From Bacteroidaceae bacterium (GTDB taxonomy: Bacteria; Bacteroidota; Bacteroidia; Bacteroidales; Bacteroidaceae): a stretch of 33,372 nucleotides of DNA. A model generated the notes under the pieces. The model was not told where the DNA came from. It made no database searches and saw only the letters and a program-made list of their open reading frames with translations. Position 1 is the first letter of the stretch. Every line of letters begins with the position of its first letter. Shown piece by piece: positions 25,698 to 33,291 of this stretch. The position numbers and the translations under genes are program-made. The stretch spans positions 1 to 33,372 of the forward strand of contig JAGAAZ010000072.1 of NCBI GenBank assembly GCA_017614895.1. Reading direction: 5' to 3'.

Positions 25698-26195
25698 TCA
25701 CTCCTTTCCGAAGCTGACTGTGACGCTGGCTGGTTTGTCGGCTGGTTGTCCGTTGGTCAAGCCTGGACGCCAGCGAGGCATGCCTGTGACGATGTTGAAG
25801 GCAGCGGTGTCGAGAGTGCCGCCTGCAGACTTGGTCACTTCGGCGCCGTAGATGTTACCTTTCTTGTCCACTTTGAAGCTGATGACCACATCGCCCTTGC
25901 CGCTCACGTCGGAGTGAAGGAGCTTCTTCTTCAGATATGCCTGCAGGAAGATTTCTCCACCTGGGAATTCAGGGTCGGTGTCGCCTTCCACTTTGGCTGC
26001 CTGTTCGGCTTCCACTTTGGCGATGCTGTCGGCTTTAGCACCTTGCAGGATGGCTTCCCTGTTTTTGGAGCCGAAACCTGACATCTGCGCTTCTTTGAGC
26101 TTGGCAGGTACTTCAGTTACTTCTTGTGCGTTGGCTGTGAGTGCCAAGATGCTCAGTGCGAGCATCAGATAGAGCTTGTTCAGTTTCATATTCAT
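25698..26195 (-). CDS. Periplasmic TonB C-terminal domain protein
   Basis: The 165-residue protein has a signal peptide (MKLNKLYLMLALSILALTANA; start at ATG 26195 or 26189) rather than the anchor of a true TonB. A short charged, alanine-rich linker (about 28-72) leads to a TonB C-terminal domain with the Bacteroidota pattern DPEFPGGEIFLQAYLKKKLLHSD, GKGDVVISFKVDKKGNIYGAEVTKSAGG and a final GMPRWRPGLTNGQPADKPASVTVSF. It lacks the proline-rich spacer and ExbBD-coupling helix, so it probably does not energise a transporter directly. Its role is unknown. It is a single gene converging on xylA. Confidence 0.85.
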   Translation of the reverse strand: MNMKLNKLYLMLALSILALTANAQEVTEVPAKLKEAQMSGFGSKNREAILQGAKADSIAKVEAEQAAKVEGDTDPEFPGGEIFLQAYLKKKLLHSDVSGKGDVVISFKVDKKGNIYGAEVTKSAGGTLDTAAFNIVTGMPRWRPGLTNGQPADKPASVTVSFGKE

Positions 26196-26305
26196 CCCTT
26201 TTTGAAGTTTTACAGGTGCAAAGTTAGGAAAAAGTTGGGAGTTAGGTGTTAGGAGTTGGACTATATTTGATAGGGAATGAGGAATTTGGGATAGGGATTT
26301 GCCGT

Positions 26306-26366
26306 TTTTTCATGAAAAAGTAGGTTCTGAAAAGCAATTTTTTCACTTTTCAAGCACGCTTGAAAA
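26306..26366. repeat. Two palindromes upstream of the metallopeptidase promoter
   Basis: TTTTTCATGAAAAA (26306-26319) is a perfect palindrome. TTTTCAAGC (26347-26355) and GCTTGAAAA (26358-26366) form a second inverted repeat with a 2-nt centre, ending 16 nt before the -33 TTTG. Either could be an operator. Confidence 0.5.
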
Positions 26367-26382
26367 TCATTTCCTAATTTTT

Positions 26383-26414
26383 TTTGGTCACTTTTCACTT
26401 TTTCCGTACCTTTG
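26383..26414 (+). promoter_or_regulatory. Promoter of the zinc metallopeptidase gene
   Basis: TTTG (26383-26386), a 20-nt spacer containing CACTTTTCAC, then TACCTTTG (26407-26414). ATG 26468 follows after a leader of about 45 nt. Confidence 0.75.
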
Positions 26415-26467
26415 TACGCATATTGTGCATTAATTGTATCTATTCATCGTTAAAAATAAAGAAAACT

Positions 26468-27358
26468 ATGAGACTTGACGGAAGAAGAGAAAGTTCCAAT
26501 GTGGACGACCGCCGTGGGAGTGGTGGCTTCAAACTGGGTGGCAAGGGTGGCCTTGGCATCGGTGTAGCGATAGTGATTGGTCTGATCACCTATTGTGCGA
26601 CGGGCGACTTGAACCAGGCTGTTCAGGTGGCCAGCAGCACGGGCGACATGACGAGTGTCGTGACGGGTCAGAATGGCCAAAACGAGGAATATCAACCGAC
26701 GGCTGAGGAACAGGAGTTGGCATCTTTCGCCAAGAAGGTGCTCGCTTCGACTGAGGACGTCTGGACGGCTGAGTTCCAAAAGATGGGTAAGACCTACGAG
26801 CCTCCTACGTTGGTGCTCTTCAGCGGCTCTGTGCAGTCGGGTTGTGGTGGTGCAAGTGCCAGCACAGGTCCTTTCTACTGCTCTGCCGACCAGAGTGTGT
26901 ATATCGACCTTTCGTTCTTTATGAGCATGAAGTCTTCGTTGGGCAGTGATGGCGACTTTGCCTATGCCTATGTGATTGCTCATGAGGTGGGTCACCACGT
27001 GCAGTATCTCTTGGGCACGTTGGGTAAGGCGCACGAGCAGATGTCAAGACTTTCGCAGAGCGAGGCGAACAAGATCAGTGTGCAGTTGGAGTTGCAGGCG
27101 GACAATTATGCCGGTGTCTGGGCACATCATGAGCAGAAGATGTTTGGCTCGTTGGAGGATGGTGACTTGGAAGAGGCGCTGGGTACAGCTCAGGTGATCG
27201 GTGATGACTACTTGCAGAAGAAAGCGCAGGGATATGTGGTGCCTGAGTCGTTCAATCACGGTACGAGCCAGCAGCGTATGAAGTGGTTCAAGCGAGGCTT
27301 CACCACAGGCGATATTGCGCAGGGCAACACCTTCGCATACCGTTACGACCAGCTGTAA
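26468..27358 (+). CDS. YpfJ-type neutral zinc metallopeptidase
   Basis: The 296-residue protein starts at ATG 26468; the frame is open further upstream but that part lies inside the promoter. The N-terminus is the family's MRLDGRRESSNVDDRRGSGG, followed by a glycine-rich stretch and one membrane helix (GLGIGVAIVIGLITYCA, about 29-45). The domain then shows TLVLFSGSVQSGCGGASASTGPFYC, the zinc site VIAHEVGHHVQ (HExxH), and LELQADNYAGVWAHH, which supplies the third ligand region. Length is normal. Such proteins are conserved, membrane-anchored putative peptidases with no firm physiological role. A small membrane protein follows 70 nt downstream. Confidence 0.9.
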   Translation: MRLDGRRESSNVDDRRGSGGFKLGGKGGLGIGVAIVIGLITYCATGDLNQAVQVASSTGDMTSVVTGQNGQNEEYQPTAEEQELASFAKKVLASTEDVWTAEFQKMGKTYEPPTLVLFSGSVQSGCGGASASTGPFYCSADQSVYIDLSFFMSMKSSLGSDGDFAYAYVIAHEVGHHVQYLLGTLGKAHEQMSRLSQSEANKISVQLELQADNYAGVWAHHEQKMFGSLEDGDLEEALGTAQVIGDDYLQKKAQGYVVPESFNHGTSQQRMKWFKRGFTTGDIAQGNTFAYRYDQL

Positions 27359-27428
27359 AGGCATCATCACGTTACTTCGATATTACGCAATTATATTAAC
27401 TATTAACTACTAAACTTTATTAAAGATT

Positions 27429-28139
27429 ATGGCAAATTTTTCATTAGAAATTAGTGCTGCTGTCAGCACAGCATGGGAATATGCGAAAAAGTACGGTCTG
27501 CTCATCGCTGTTATTTACCTGTTGGTGGGTGTTGTATCTGGTGGCTTACATTCAATAGTGGGACCTTCAATGGCCTTGGGCGATCAACAGGCAATTACTG
27601 AGGCGATTGGTCGAGGTGACTGGGAAAGTATTGGAAAAATGGCGCAGGCTTATAATACCGGCATTGGTTCCAATATCAGCACCATGTTTAGTGGTATTAT
27701 CACCACCATTGTCAGCGTGGGTCTTTACAATCTGGCACTCGGTTTGATGAGCGGTCGCTTCTCAGAGGTGACTTTTGATGCCTTCAAACTTCCTTTCGCA
27801 ACTTATCTGAAGGTGTTTGTGGTGAGCTTCATCACAGGTCTCATCTGCGTCGTTGCTTGCTTCTTCTGCATCATTCCTGTCTTCTTCGTGGCTCCTCGCC
27901 TGATCCTAGCTCCTGTTTATCAGGTAGAGCATCCAGAGGCAGGTATTGGTGAGTCTATCAGCGCAGCTTGGAAGATGACATCAGACAATACAATGTCTAT
28001 GCTGGGCTTGGGTATCGTTATGGTTGGTATTATCATCCTTGGTTTCTGCTGCTGCTGCATCGGTATGTATTTTGCTCAAGCCATTGAGTTGTTTGCTCTG
28101 ATTGCTGCTTACAACCAGTTGAAGGGCAATCTGCAATAA
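27429..28139 (+). CDS. Uncharacterised multi-pass membrane protein
   Basis: The 236-residue protein has about five hydrophobic segments (about 23-45, 82-105, 125-160, 180-205 and near 210-230), including a cysteine run FCCCCIGMYF. The layout (long helices with a PRLILAPVYQVEHPEAGIGESISAAWKMTSDN loop) resembles bacterial membrane domains of the DUF975/DUF4013 kind, in which a conserved interfacial helix precedes a TM pair. No catalytic motif was found. It ends 19 nt before metF. Function unknown. Confidence 0.75.
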   Translation: MANFSLEISAAVSTAWEYAKKYGLLIAVIYLLVGVVSGGLHSIVGPSMALGDQQAITEAIGRGDWESIGKMAQAYNTGIGSNISTMFSGIITTIVSVGLYNLALGLMSGRFSEVTFDAFKLPFATYLKVFVVSFITGLICVVACFFCIIPVFFVAPRLILAPVYQVEHPEAGIGESISAAWKMTSDNTMSMLGLGIVMVGIIILGFCCCCIGMYFAQAIELFALIAAYNQLKGNLQ

Positions 28140-28158
28140 TCACTAAAACCCAAAAGAT

Positions 28159-29112
28159 TTGACTGTATCAGAATTGATCAATAAGACCGAAAAGACTGCC
28201 TTCTCCTTCGAGGTGTTGCCACCAGTGAAGGGGACAGGCACGTCTGCTTTATTCAGCACCATTGATGCGCTGAAGGAGTTCGGTCCCGAATATATCAACA
28301 TCACGACTCACCGAAGCGAGTACGTGTATGTGGAACAGCCTGACGGCACTTACCTGCGCCACTTTGTGCGTCGCCGTCCAGGTACTGTGGCTGTGGCGAG
28401 TGCCATCATGCAGAAGTATGACATCAAGGTGGTGCCCCATGTGGTGGTGAGCGGCATGACGAAGGAGGACATTGAGTATATGTTGCTCGACCTTCAGTTC
28501 TTGGGCATTCAGGACATTCTCATCCTGCGTGGTGACAAAGCGAAGGATGAGGCACGTTTTATGCCTATGAAGGATGGTTACAGCCACGCGACAGAATTGA
28601 TAGAGCAGGTGAACCTCTTCAATCAGGGCAAGTTCGTTGATGGCACACCCATCAAAAATCCAGGCGCACCCTTCTCCTTCGGTGTGGCTGCCTACCCAGA
28701 GAAGCATGAGGAGGCACCTAACTTGGAATTCGACCTTCAGGTGCTCAAGCAGAAGCAGGATATGGGTGCTGACTATGCTGTGACGCAGATATTCTACGAC
28801 AACGAGAAGTACTTCCAGTTTGTAGAACGTGCCCGAGAGGTTGGCATCACGATGCCTATCATCCCAGGCATCAAGCCGATGGCAAAGCTCAGTCAGTTCA
28901 ATGTACTGCCCAAGACTTTCCATCTTGACCTGCCCGAAGCCCTCTCGAAAGAGATGGAGAAGTGCACGACCGATGCGGAGGTGAAGCAGTTGGGCATCGA
29001 GTGGGGCATCCAGCAGTGTAAGGAACTGATGCAGCACCATGTGCCCAGCATCCATTTCTATTCGATGGGTGCAACGGAAAGCATCAGAGAAATCGCTAAA
29101 GAAATCTATTAA
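28159..29112 (+). CDS. metF: 5,10-methylenetetrahydrofolate reductase, TTG start
   Basis: This flavoenzyme reduces methylene-THF to methyl-THF for methionine synthesis. The 317-residue protein has the family's N-terminal FSFEVLPPVKGTG with the catalytic Glu, then YINITTHRSE, VVPHVVVSGMT, DILILRGDKAKDE (FAD site), FSFGVAAYPEKHEEAPN and YAVTQIFYDNEKYFQFVERA. The only start that retains the conserved N-terminus is TTG at 28159: an in-frame TAA lies at 28144 and there is no ATG or GTG between. A further TTG at 28174 would be too close to the conserved strand. It lies 19 nt after the membrane protein gene and 40 nt before holB. Confidence 0.93.
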   Translation: MTVSELINKTEKTAFSFEVLPPVKGTGTSALFSTIDALKEFGPEYINITTHRSEYVYVEQPDGTYLRHFVRRRPGTVAVASAIMQKYDIKVVPHVVVSGMTKEDIEYMLLDLQFLGIQDILILRGDKAKDEARFMPMKDGYSHATELIEQVNLFNQGKFVDGTPIKNPGAPFSFGVAAYPEKHEEAPNLEFDLQVLKQKQDMGADYAVTQIFYDNEKYFQFVERAREVGITMPIIPGIKPMAKLSQFNVLPKTFHLDLPEALSKEMEKCTTDAEVKQLGIEWGIQQCKELMQHHVPSIHFYSMGATESIREIAKEIY

Positions 29113-29148
29113 ACTAGTTATACTAGTTGAACTAGAGAAACTAGAAAA
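29113..29148 (+). repeat. Four-copy 9-bp tandem repeat between metF and holB
   Basis: ACTAG recurs at 29113, 29122, 29131 and 29140 with an exact 9-nt period (units ACTAGTTAT, ACTAGTTGA, ACTAGAGAA, ACTAGAAAA). It begins directly after the metF stop codon and ends 4 nt before the holB ATG. Confidence 0.85.
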
Positions 29149-29152
29149 AACA

Positions 29153-30244
29153 ATGACCTTTGACCAAATCATAGCACAGGACACGGTGAAGCAACGCCTG
29201 CTTGACGAACTTCAGCAGGGGAGGGTGCCACATGCCCTGATGCTGTATGGTCCAGAGGGTTGTGGGGCTTTGCCCATCGCTGTGGCATACGCTCAGCGGT
29301 TGTTGGGTGGAGGCTCGATGGCGGAGAAGTTGCAGCATCCCGACCTGCACTTCGCTTTCCCCATCTACAAGAAAACCAGTGGCAAGGACTCCTACTGCGA
29401 CGAGTTCCTGAAGGAGTGGAGGGAGCAGTTGCTGAGCCGTCCTTATTTCGGTATGTCCGAATGGATGGAGATGTCGGGGGCAGAGAATCAGCAGCTGGTC
29501 ATCTATGCCAACGAGAGTGAGGCGATCGTGCGGAAGCTCAGCTTGAAATCCAGTCAGGGAGGCTATAAGGTCATGCTCATCTGGCTGCCTGAGAAGATGA
29601 ACACGGAATGTGCCAACAAGCTCCTCAAACTGTTGGAAGAACCACCAGCACAGACGGTGTTCCTGCTGGTGAGCGAACAGCCCGACAAGGTGTTGCAGAC
29701 GGTGAGGAGCCGTACACAGATGGTGGCTGTGCCAAGACTGACGGAGCAGGAGGTGGAACAGGCGCTGATAGAGCGTTACAGCATCCTGCCAGCCGAAGCC
29801 AAGCGCATTGCGCGTTCGTGTAACGGCAATATGGCACAAGCCCTGCGCACCATCACTTCCGATGCCGAAGGTGAATACTTCTTCGACTTGTTCGTGGAAC
29901 TGATGCGGCTCTCTTATGTCCGTAAAGTGAAGGAGATGAAACTGTGGAGTGAGCGTGTGGCAGGAATGGGACGTGAACGCATCAAGTCCTTCCTCGACTA
30001 CTGCCAGAAGATGGTGCGTGAGAACTTCATCTACAACTTCGGACGTCAGTCGGAACTGAACTACATGACTGAACAGGAGTCGCAGTTTGCCGTCAAGTTC
30101 GCTCCTTTCATCAATGAACGCAATGTCATCGGCATCATGGATGAGCTCTCGCTTGCCCAACGCGACATCGCACAGAACACCAATCCCAAGATTGTGTTCT
30201 TCGATTTCGCTCTGAAAATGATAGTACTGATAAAAAATAGATAA
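29153..30244 (+). CDS. holB: DNA polymerase III clamp-loader subunit delta prime
   Basis: The 363-residue protein starts at ATG 29153; the longer frame overlaps metF. Clamp-loader landmarks are QDTVKQRLLDELQQGRVPHALML (start of the AAA+ fold), a degenerate P-loop GPEGCGALPIA that lacks the Walker lysine as expected for a delta prime subunit that does not hydrolyse ATP, LIWLPEKMNTECANKLLKLLEEPPAQTVFLLVSEQP (Walker B/sensor 1 region) and TVRSRTQMVAVPRL (relic of the SRC motif). The C-terminal helical domain is present. It would work with delta, gamma/tau and beta clamp to load the replication clamp. The next gene begins immediately after its stop. Confidence 0.9.
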   Translation: MTFDQIIAQDTVKQRLLDELQQGRVPHALMLYGPEGCGALPIAVAYAQRLLGGGSMAEKLQHPDLHFAFPIYKKTSGKDSYCDEFLKEWREQLLSRPYFGMSEWMEMSGAENQQLVIYANESEAIVRKLSLKSSQGGYKVMLIWLPEKMNTECANKLLKLLEEPPAQTVFLLVSEQPDKVLQTVRSRTQMVAVPRLTEQEVEQALIERYSILPAEAKRIARSCNGNMAQALRTITSDAEGEYFFDLFVELMRLSYVRKVKEMKLWSERVAGMGRERIKSFLDYCQKMVRENFIYNFGRQSELNYMTEQESQFAVKFAPFINERNVIGIMDELSLAQRDIAQNTNPKIVFFDFALKMIVLIKNR

Positions 30245-31363
30245 ATGACAGAATTCAAATGTGGAAATTGTTGCGGCGACATCAGTGTGAAAGGGTGTAG
30301 CCGTCATGCAGATAAACTCAATACATACGATTGGATGGCTGATCTGCCAGACAATGCTGCTGCCTGCGATGTGGTGGAGGTGCAATTCAAGCCCCCACGC
30401 AAGGGCTATTTCCTGAATGTGAACAAACTTCCGTTGGAGAAGGGAGATGTGGTGGCTGTAGAAGCAAGTCCTGGTCACGACATCGGCACGGTCACGATGA
30501 CTGGCCGTCTGGTCCCTTTGCAGGTGAAGAAAGCAAACCTCAAGCCTGGCACTGAGCTGAAGAAGATCTATCGCAAGGCACGTCAGGTGGACATCGAGAA
30601 GTGGGAGGAAGCCAAGAAACGTGAGCATGAGACGATGATTGAGAGCCGCCAGATTGCCCTCCATCTGGGTTTGCAGATGAAGATTGGCGACGTGGAGTAT
30701 CAGGGCGACGGCAACAAGGCGATTTTCTACTATATCGCTGACGAGCGTGTCGATTTCCGTCAACTCATCAAGGTGTTGGCAGACCGTTTCCGTGTACGCA
30801 TCGAAATGAAGCAGATTGGTGCGCGTCAGGAGGCTGGTCGCATCGGTGGTATTGGTCCTTGTGGACGTGAACTCTGCTGTGCCACCTGGATGACCAATTT
30901 CTCTTCCGTCAGCACTGCTGCAGCACGTTTCCAAGACCTCTCGCTCAATCCACAGAAGTTGGCAGGACAGTGTGCAAAGCTCAAATGCTGCATGAACTAC
31001 GAGGTGGATCAGTATATGGAGTCGCTCAAACGCCTTCCTTCTCGTGAAATCACACTCTACACGCAGGACAATGAATATTTCTTTGTGAAGGCAGATATCC
31101 TTGCCCACATGGTCACTTATTCCACCGACAGGAAGATGCTGGTCAATGAAAAGACCATCCCTGCCCGTCGTGCTTTTGAGGTGATACAGATGAACCGCAA
31201 TGGGCAGAAGCCTGCATCGCTCGATGAGAAAGAAAGACAGGAGGCGCCTGTTTCTGCTGACTTGCTCGACCAAGAGAACATCAACCGTTTCGATAGTCAG
31301 AACAAGCGTCACAAAAAGAAGAAAAAGAAGCATAGCGGCAACGGAGGAGGTGCGAGAGAATGA
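30245..31363 (+). CDS. PSP1-domain (RicT/YaaT-like) protein
   Basis: The 372-residue protein directly follows holB (stop at 30244) and overlaps gldH by 4 nt. An N-terminal cysteine group (FKCGNCCGDISVKGCSRH, 4-21) is followed by the PSP1 core: VVEVQFKPPRKGYFLNV, GDVVAVEASPGHDIGTVTMTGRLV, KAIFYYIADERVDFRQLIKVLADRFRVRIEMKQIGARQEA, and the Cys-rich GGIGPCGRELCCATW with CAKLKCCMNYE. In Bacillus the homologue belongs to the RicA-RicF-RicT complex with Fe-S clusters that affects RNase Y and phosphorelay; no RicA or RicF is seen here. The C-terminus is a lysine-rich tail (RHKKKKKKHSG). The holB-ricT-gldH order is a housekeeping arrangement known in Bacteroidota. Confidence 0.88.
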   Translation: MTEFKCGNCCGDISVKGCSRHADKLNTYDWMADLPDNAAACDVVEVQFKPPRKGYFLNVNKLPLEKGDVVAVEASPGHDIGTVTMTGRLVPLQVKKANLKPGTELKKIYRKARQVDIEKWEEAKKREHETMIESRQIALHLGLQMKIGDVEYQGDGNKAIFYYIADERVDFRQLIKVLADRFRVRIEMKQIGARQEAGRIGGIGPCGRELCCATWMTNFSSVSTAAARFQDLSLNPQKLAGQCAKLKCCMNYEVDQYMESLKRLPSREITLYTQDNEYFFVKADILAHMVTYSTDRKMLVNEKTIPARRAFEVIQMNRNGQKPASLDEKERQEAPVSADLLDQENINRFDSQNKRHKKKKKKHSGNGGGARE

Positions 31364-31839
31364 AACGCATTCATACATTAGTTCTATACATAGGAATGCT
31401 CTGCCTCGCCTTCTTCACGGCTTGTCAAGACCATCTCTATTATTCGCATTATCAGGATATGCCCCAGCGCCAGTGGGATAGCAACGATTCGCTCTATTTC
31501 AGCATTCCTCCGATGGAGCATGAAGAGGATGTGGCTATCACATTGAGTGTGCGCACCACCGCCTCGTTCCGTTATAAGGACATTGTGGCACGTGCTGAAC
31601 TGTTGGATGGCGATTCCGTCATCTCTTCCATCCCCATGAACATTATGCTCTACAATAATCGTGGAGAGGAAGCCTCTCAGGGTATTCTTGTGACGGAGAA
31701 TTATTCCAGACCACAGGCATTCCACATGCGGGCAAACCACCACTACACCATGCGTGTCACCCACCTCATGCGCCTCAATCCATTGGAAGAGGTGCAGAGT
31801 GTTGGCATTATTGTGGAGGAAATCGTGGAGGAACGCTGA
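31360..31839 (+). CDS. gldH: GldH-type lipoprotein
   Basis: The 159-residue protein has a lipoprotein signal (MKRIHTLVLYIGMLCLAFFTAC, lipid-modified Cys22) and a GldH-like body: YYSHYQDMPQRQWDSNDSLYFSIPP, with VAITLSVRTTASFRYKDIVARAEL and a terminal beta region (YTMRVTHLMRLNPLEEVQSVGIIVEE). In Flavobacterium GldH is needed for gliding; it also occurs in non-gliding Bacteroidota, so motility need not follow. The ATG overlaps the stop of the preceding gene (ATGA), which implies coupling. It converges on the HD-domain gene with only 5 nt between stops. Confidence 0.82.
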   Translation: MKRIHTLVLYIGMLCLAFFTACQDHLYYSHYQDMPQRQWDSNDSLYFSIPPMEHEEDVAITLSVRTTASFRYKDIVARAELLDGDSVISSIPMNIMLYNNRGEEASQGILVTENYSRPQAFHMRANHHYTMRVTHLMRLNPLEEVQSVGIIVEEIVEER

Positions 31840-31844
31840 CCAGT

Positions 31845-32816
31845 CTATTCTCCCCACAACGGCTCATCCAGCCTTTGTGCGAGAAAGGGTTCGAGTGCTT
31901 GTGCAAACGCATCAGAAAGGTTGACCATCCTTCCCTTGCCGTTCAGATAAGGGTTGATATATCTTTTTTTCGACACCACCGTTTTGGCACCGACGTGTTC
32001 CCCTCTGTGGATGTGGCGCAATGCCCTGAAACTGTCCCAATCCTTTCGTGCCTCTTCATCCTGTTGGAGCAAGGCGATGACCTCGCTCTCGGTTCTGTAC
32101 AGATCATTCTTGCTGAGCACCCCTCTGGCAATGTGTTTGCACAATAGTTCTGACAATGTCTGCATAGCAAATCTGTCTTCGTCTGCCACATAGATTCTTG
32201 AGGTGTCAAGCGCTGCCAGGCAAAACGCTTCAGCAGTTTTGAAATCATCAAACATCAATTCATCTTCCCCCTCTTCATTCTTGCCCACCATCAGATGGTC
32301 ATACCACTCAATGACCTGCTCTTTGGGCGCAATGCGATAGTTCACGCAGTTCGACAAGGTGTATTCCAAACGGTCGGCCGATAGTTTGGGCGAGTCATTG
32401 TCGGCAATAGGGTATTGGTGATAATCTGACACCTCTTCCAATGTGATGTTCCATTCCTTCAGACGGGTCATGATTTCAGGCGAAGATGCGATGATGTCTG
32501 CAGTCCCATTCTCAGTCGATTCCTGTTTCAGATGGTCACCATTCAGGAAATCGATGACGTGTGCAAAAGTCGGTGTGGCGATGTCGTGCAGCAGCGCCGC
32601 AATCGTCTGTCGCTTGTCCTGTGTGAAGTGCCACACAATCAAGGCACACCCCACACTGTGTTTATATCTTGAGTAGTTGTCCAGCCCTTCAAACATCGGA
32701 AATGATGTGTATTCACATCCGCAGTGCATACCCACATCCTTCAATCGCTGCATGGCAGGTGCAGCCACTATCGGCTCAACAAAGTCTGGTATTGTTGGGT
32801 TGTATATTTTCCACAT
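31845..32816 (-). CDS. HD-domain phosphohydrolase-like protein
   Basis: I place the start at ATG 32816 (MWKIYNPTIPDF); the longer frame from 32855 would include the -7 box at 32836-32843. The 323-residue product shows an HD-domain pattern: RLKDVGMHCG, NYSRYKHSVGCALIVWHF (first His), TIAALLHDIATPTFAHVIDFLNGDH (the HD pair) and a further acidic position in SADRLEYTLSNC. Relatives include dNTP triphosphohydrolases and (p)ppGpp or nucleotide hydrolases; the substrate cannot be deduced. A stand-alone gene converging on gldH. Confidence 0.85.
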   Translation of the reverse strand: MWKIYNPTIPDFVEPIVAAPAMQRLKDVGMHCGCEYTSFPMFEGLDNYSRYKHSVGCALIVWHFTQDKRQTIAALLHDIATPTFAHVIDFLNGDHLKQESTENGTADIIASSPEIMTRLKEWNITLEEVSDYHQYPIADNDSPKLSADRLEYTLSNCVNYRIAPKEQVIEWYDHLMVGKNEEGEDELMFDDFKTAEAFCLAALDTSRIYVADEDRFAMQTLSELLCKHIARGVLSKNDLYRTESEVIALLQQDEEARKDWDSFRALRHIHRGEHVGAKTVVSKKRYINPYLNGKGRMVNLSDAFAQALEPFLAQRLDEPLWGE

Positions 32817-32835
32817 GGTCAATTGTTTTGAACTA

Positions 32836-32843
32836 CAAAGATA
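32836..32843 (-). promoter_or_regulatory. -7 box of the HD-domain gene
   Basis: TATCTTTG on the minus strand (32843-32836), 20 nt before ATG 32816; it decides that start over the in-frame ATG at 32855. Confidence 0.55.
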
Positions 32844-32902
32844 CACATTTTTCACTTTTCACTGATGGCTACGCCGAGCTAAAGGTTCACTTTTCACTTT
32901 TT

Positions 32903-33097
32903 TTATACCTTGCAGCCGAAAAAGAATGAAGGATTTGTCTTTGTATGAACAGCATGAGAATCAACATTTGGAATCACCCCAAGGATCACCTTCTGGGTCT
33001 TCAGGGCGATGTACAGATCGGGAGTCATCACGTAGTAGTACCCTGGGTTCTTACCGATTTTGAGTTCGGTCTCTCTTGCATTTACTTTAATTGCCAT
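32903..33097 (-). pseudogene. Truncated HU-like (histone-like) DNA-binding protein gene
   Basis: The 64-residue frame starts MAIKVNARETELKIGKNPGY and continues with YYVMTPDLYIAL and a KVI-type segment, a close match to the start of the Bacteroidota histone-like HU-related proteins that occur in several copies per genome. After about residue 38 the similarity stops (GVIPNVDSHAVHTKTNPSFFFGCKV) and the DNA-binding arm and the GLGSMRFG-type core are absent, while complete members are about 120-170 residues. It therefore looks like a 3'-truncated copy; a short functional protein cannot be excluded. The promoter and long leader are intact, which is unusual for a dead gene. Confidence 0.6.
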
Positions 33098-33131
33098 AGT
33101 CAGTTAGTTTTTGGTTTTGGTTAGTTATTTG

Positions 33132-33183
33132 AGGGCCCTATTTTTTTGCTTCCCTATAGGGAAAATTTTGTTACCCTTAAGGG
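33132..33183 (-). promoter_or_regulatory. Leader with three palindromes before the HU-like fragment
   Basis: Within the transcribed leader of the HU-like frame are CCCTTAAGGG (33174-33183), TTCCCTATAGGGAA (33150-33163) and AGGGCCCT (33132-33139). All share CCC/GGG arms, so the three can pair with themselves or with each other, allowing alternative folds. A similar TTCCC-GTTA-GGGAA lies in the symporter leader (13301-13314). Confidence 0.5.
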
Positions 33184-33212
33184 CTGCAAATTTTCTCTCT
33201 TGGTTCGCGATG

Positions 33213-33244
33213 CAAAGTTACGATGTTTTGAGGGCGGCAACAAA
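33213..33244 (-). promoter_or_regulatory. Promoter of the HU-like fragment
   Basis: On the minus strand TTTG (33244-33241), 20 nt, then TAACTTTG (33220-33213): a full consensus promoter, giving a leader of about 108 nt. Confidence 0.75.
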
Positions 33245-33291
33245 TTTAAGGTCAAAATAAGCACGCAAAAAAGCACGCTGCCTGTGGGCGA

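Noticed and set aside
29153-30244. Missing Walker lysine in the clamp-loader P-loop as a sign of a broken gene
   Set aside because: Delta prime subunits commonly lack a functional P-loop; the rest of the protein is intact.
29141-31378. Long minus-strand open frame opposite holB and the PSP1 gene (about 745 codons)
   Set aside because: It spans two well-supported genes on the other strand and has shadow-type composition rich in His, Leu and Cys.
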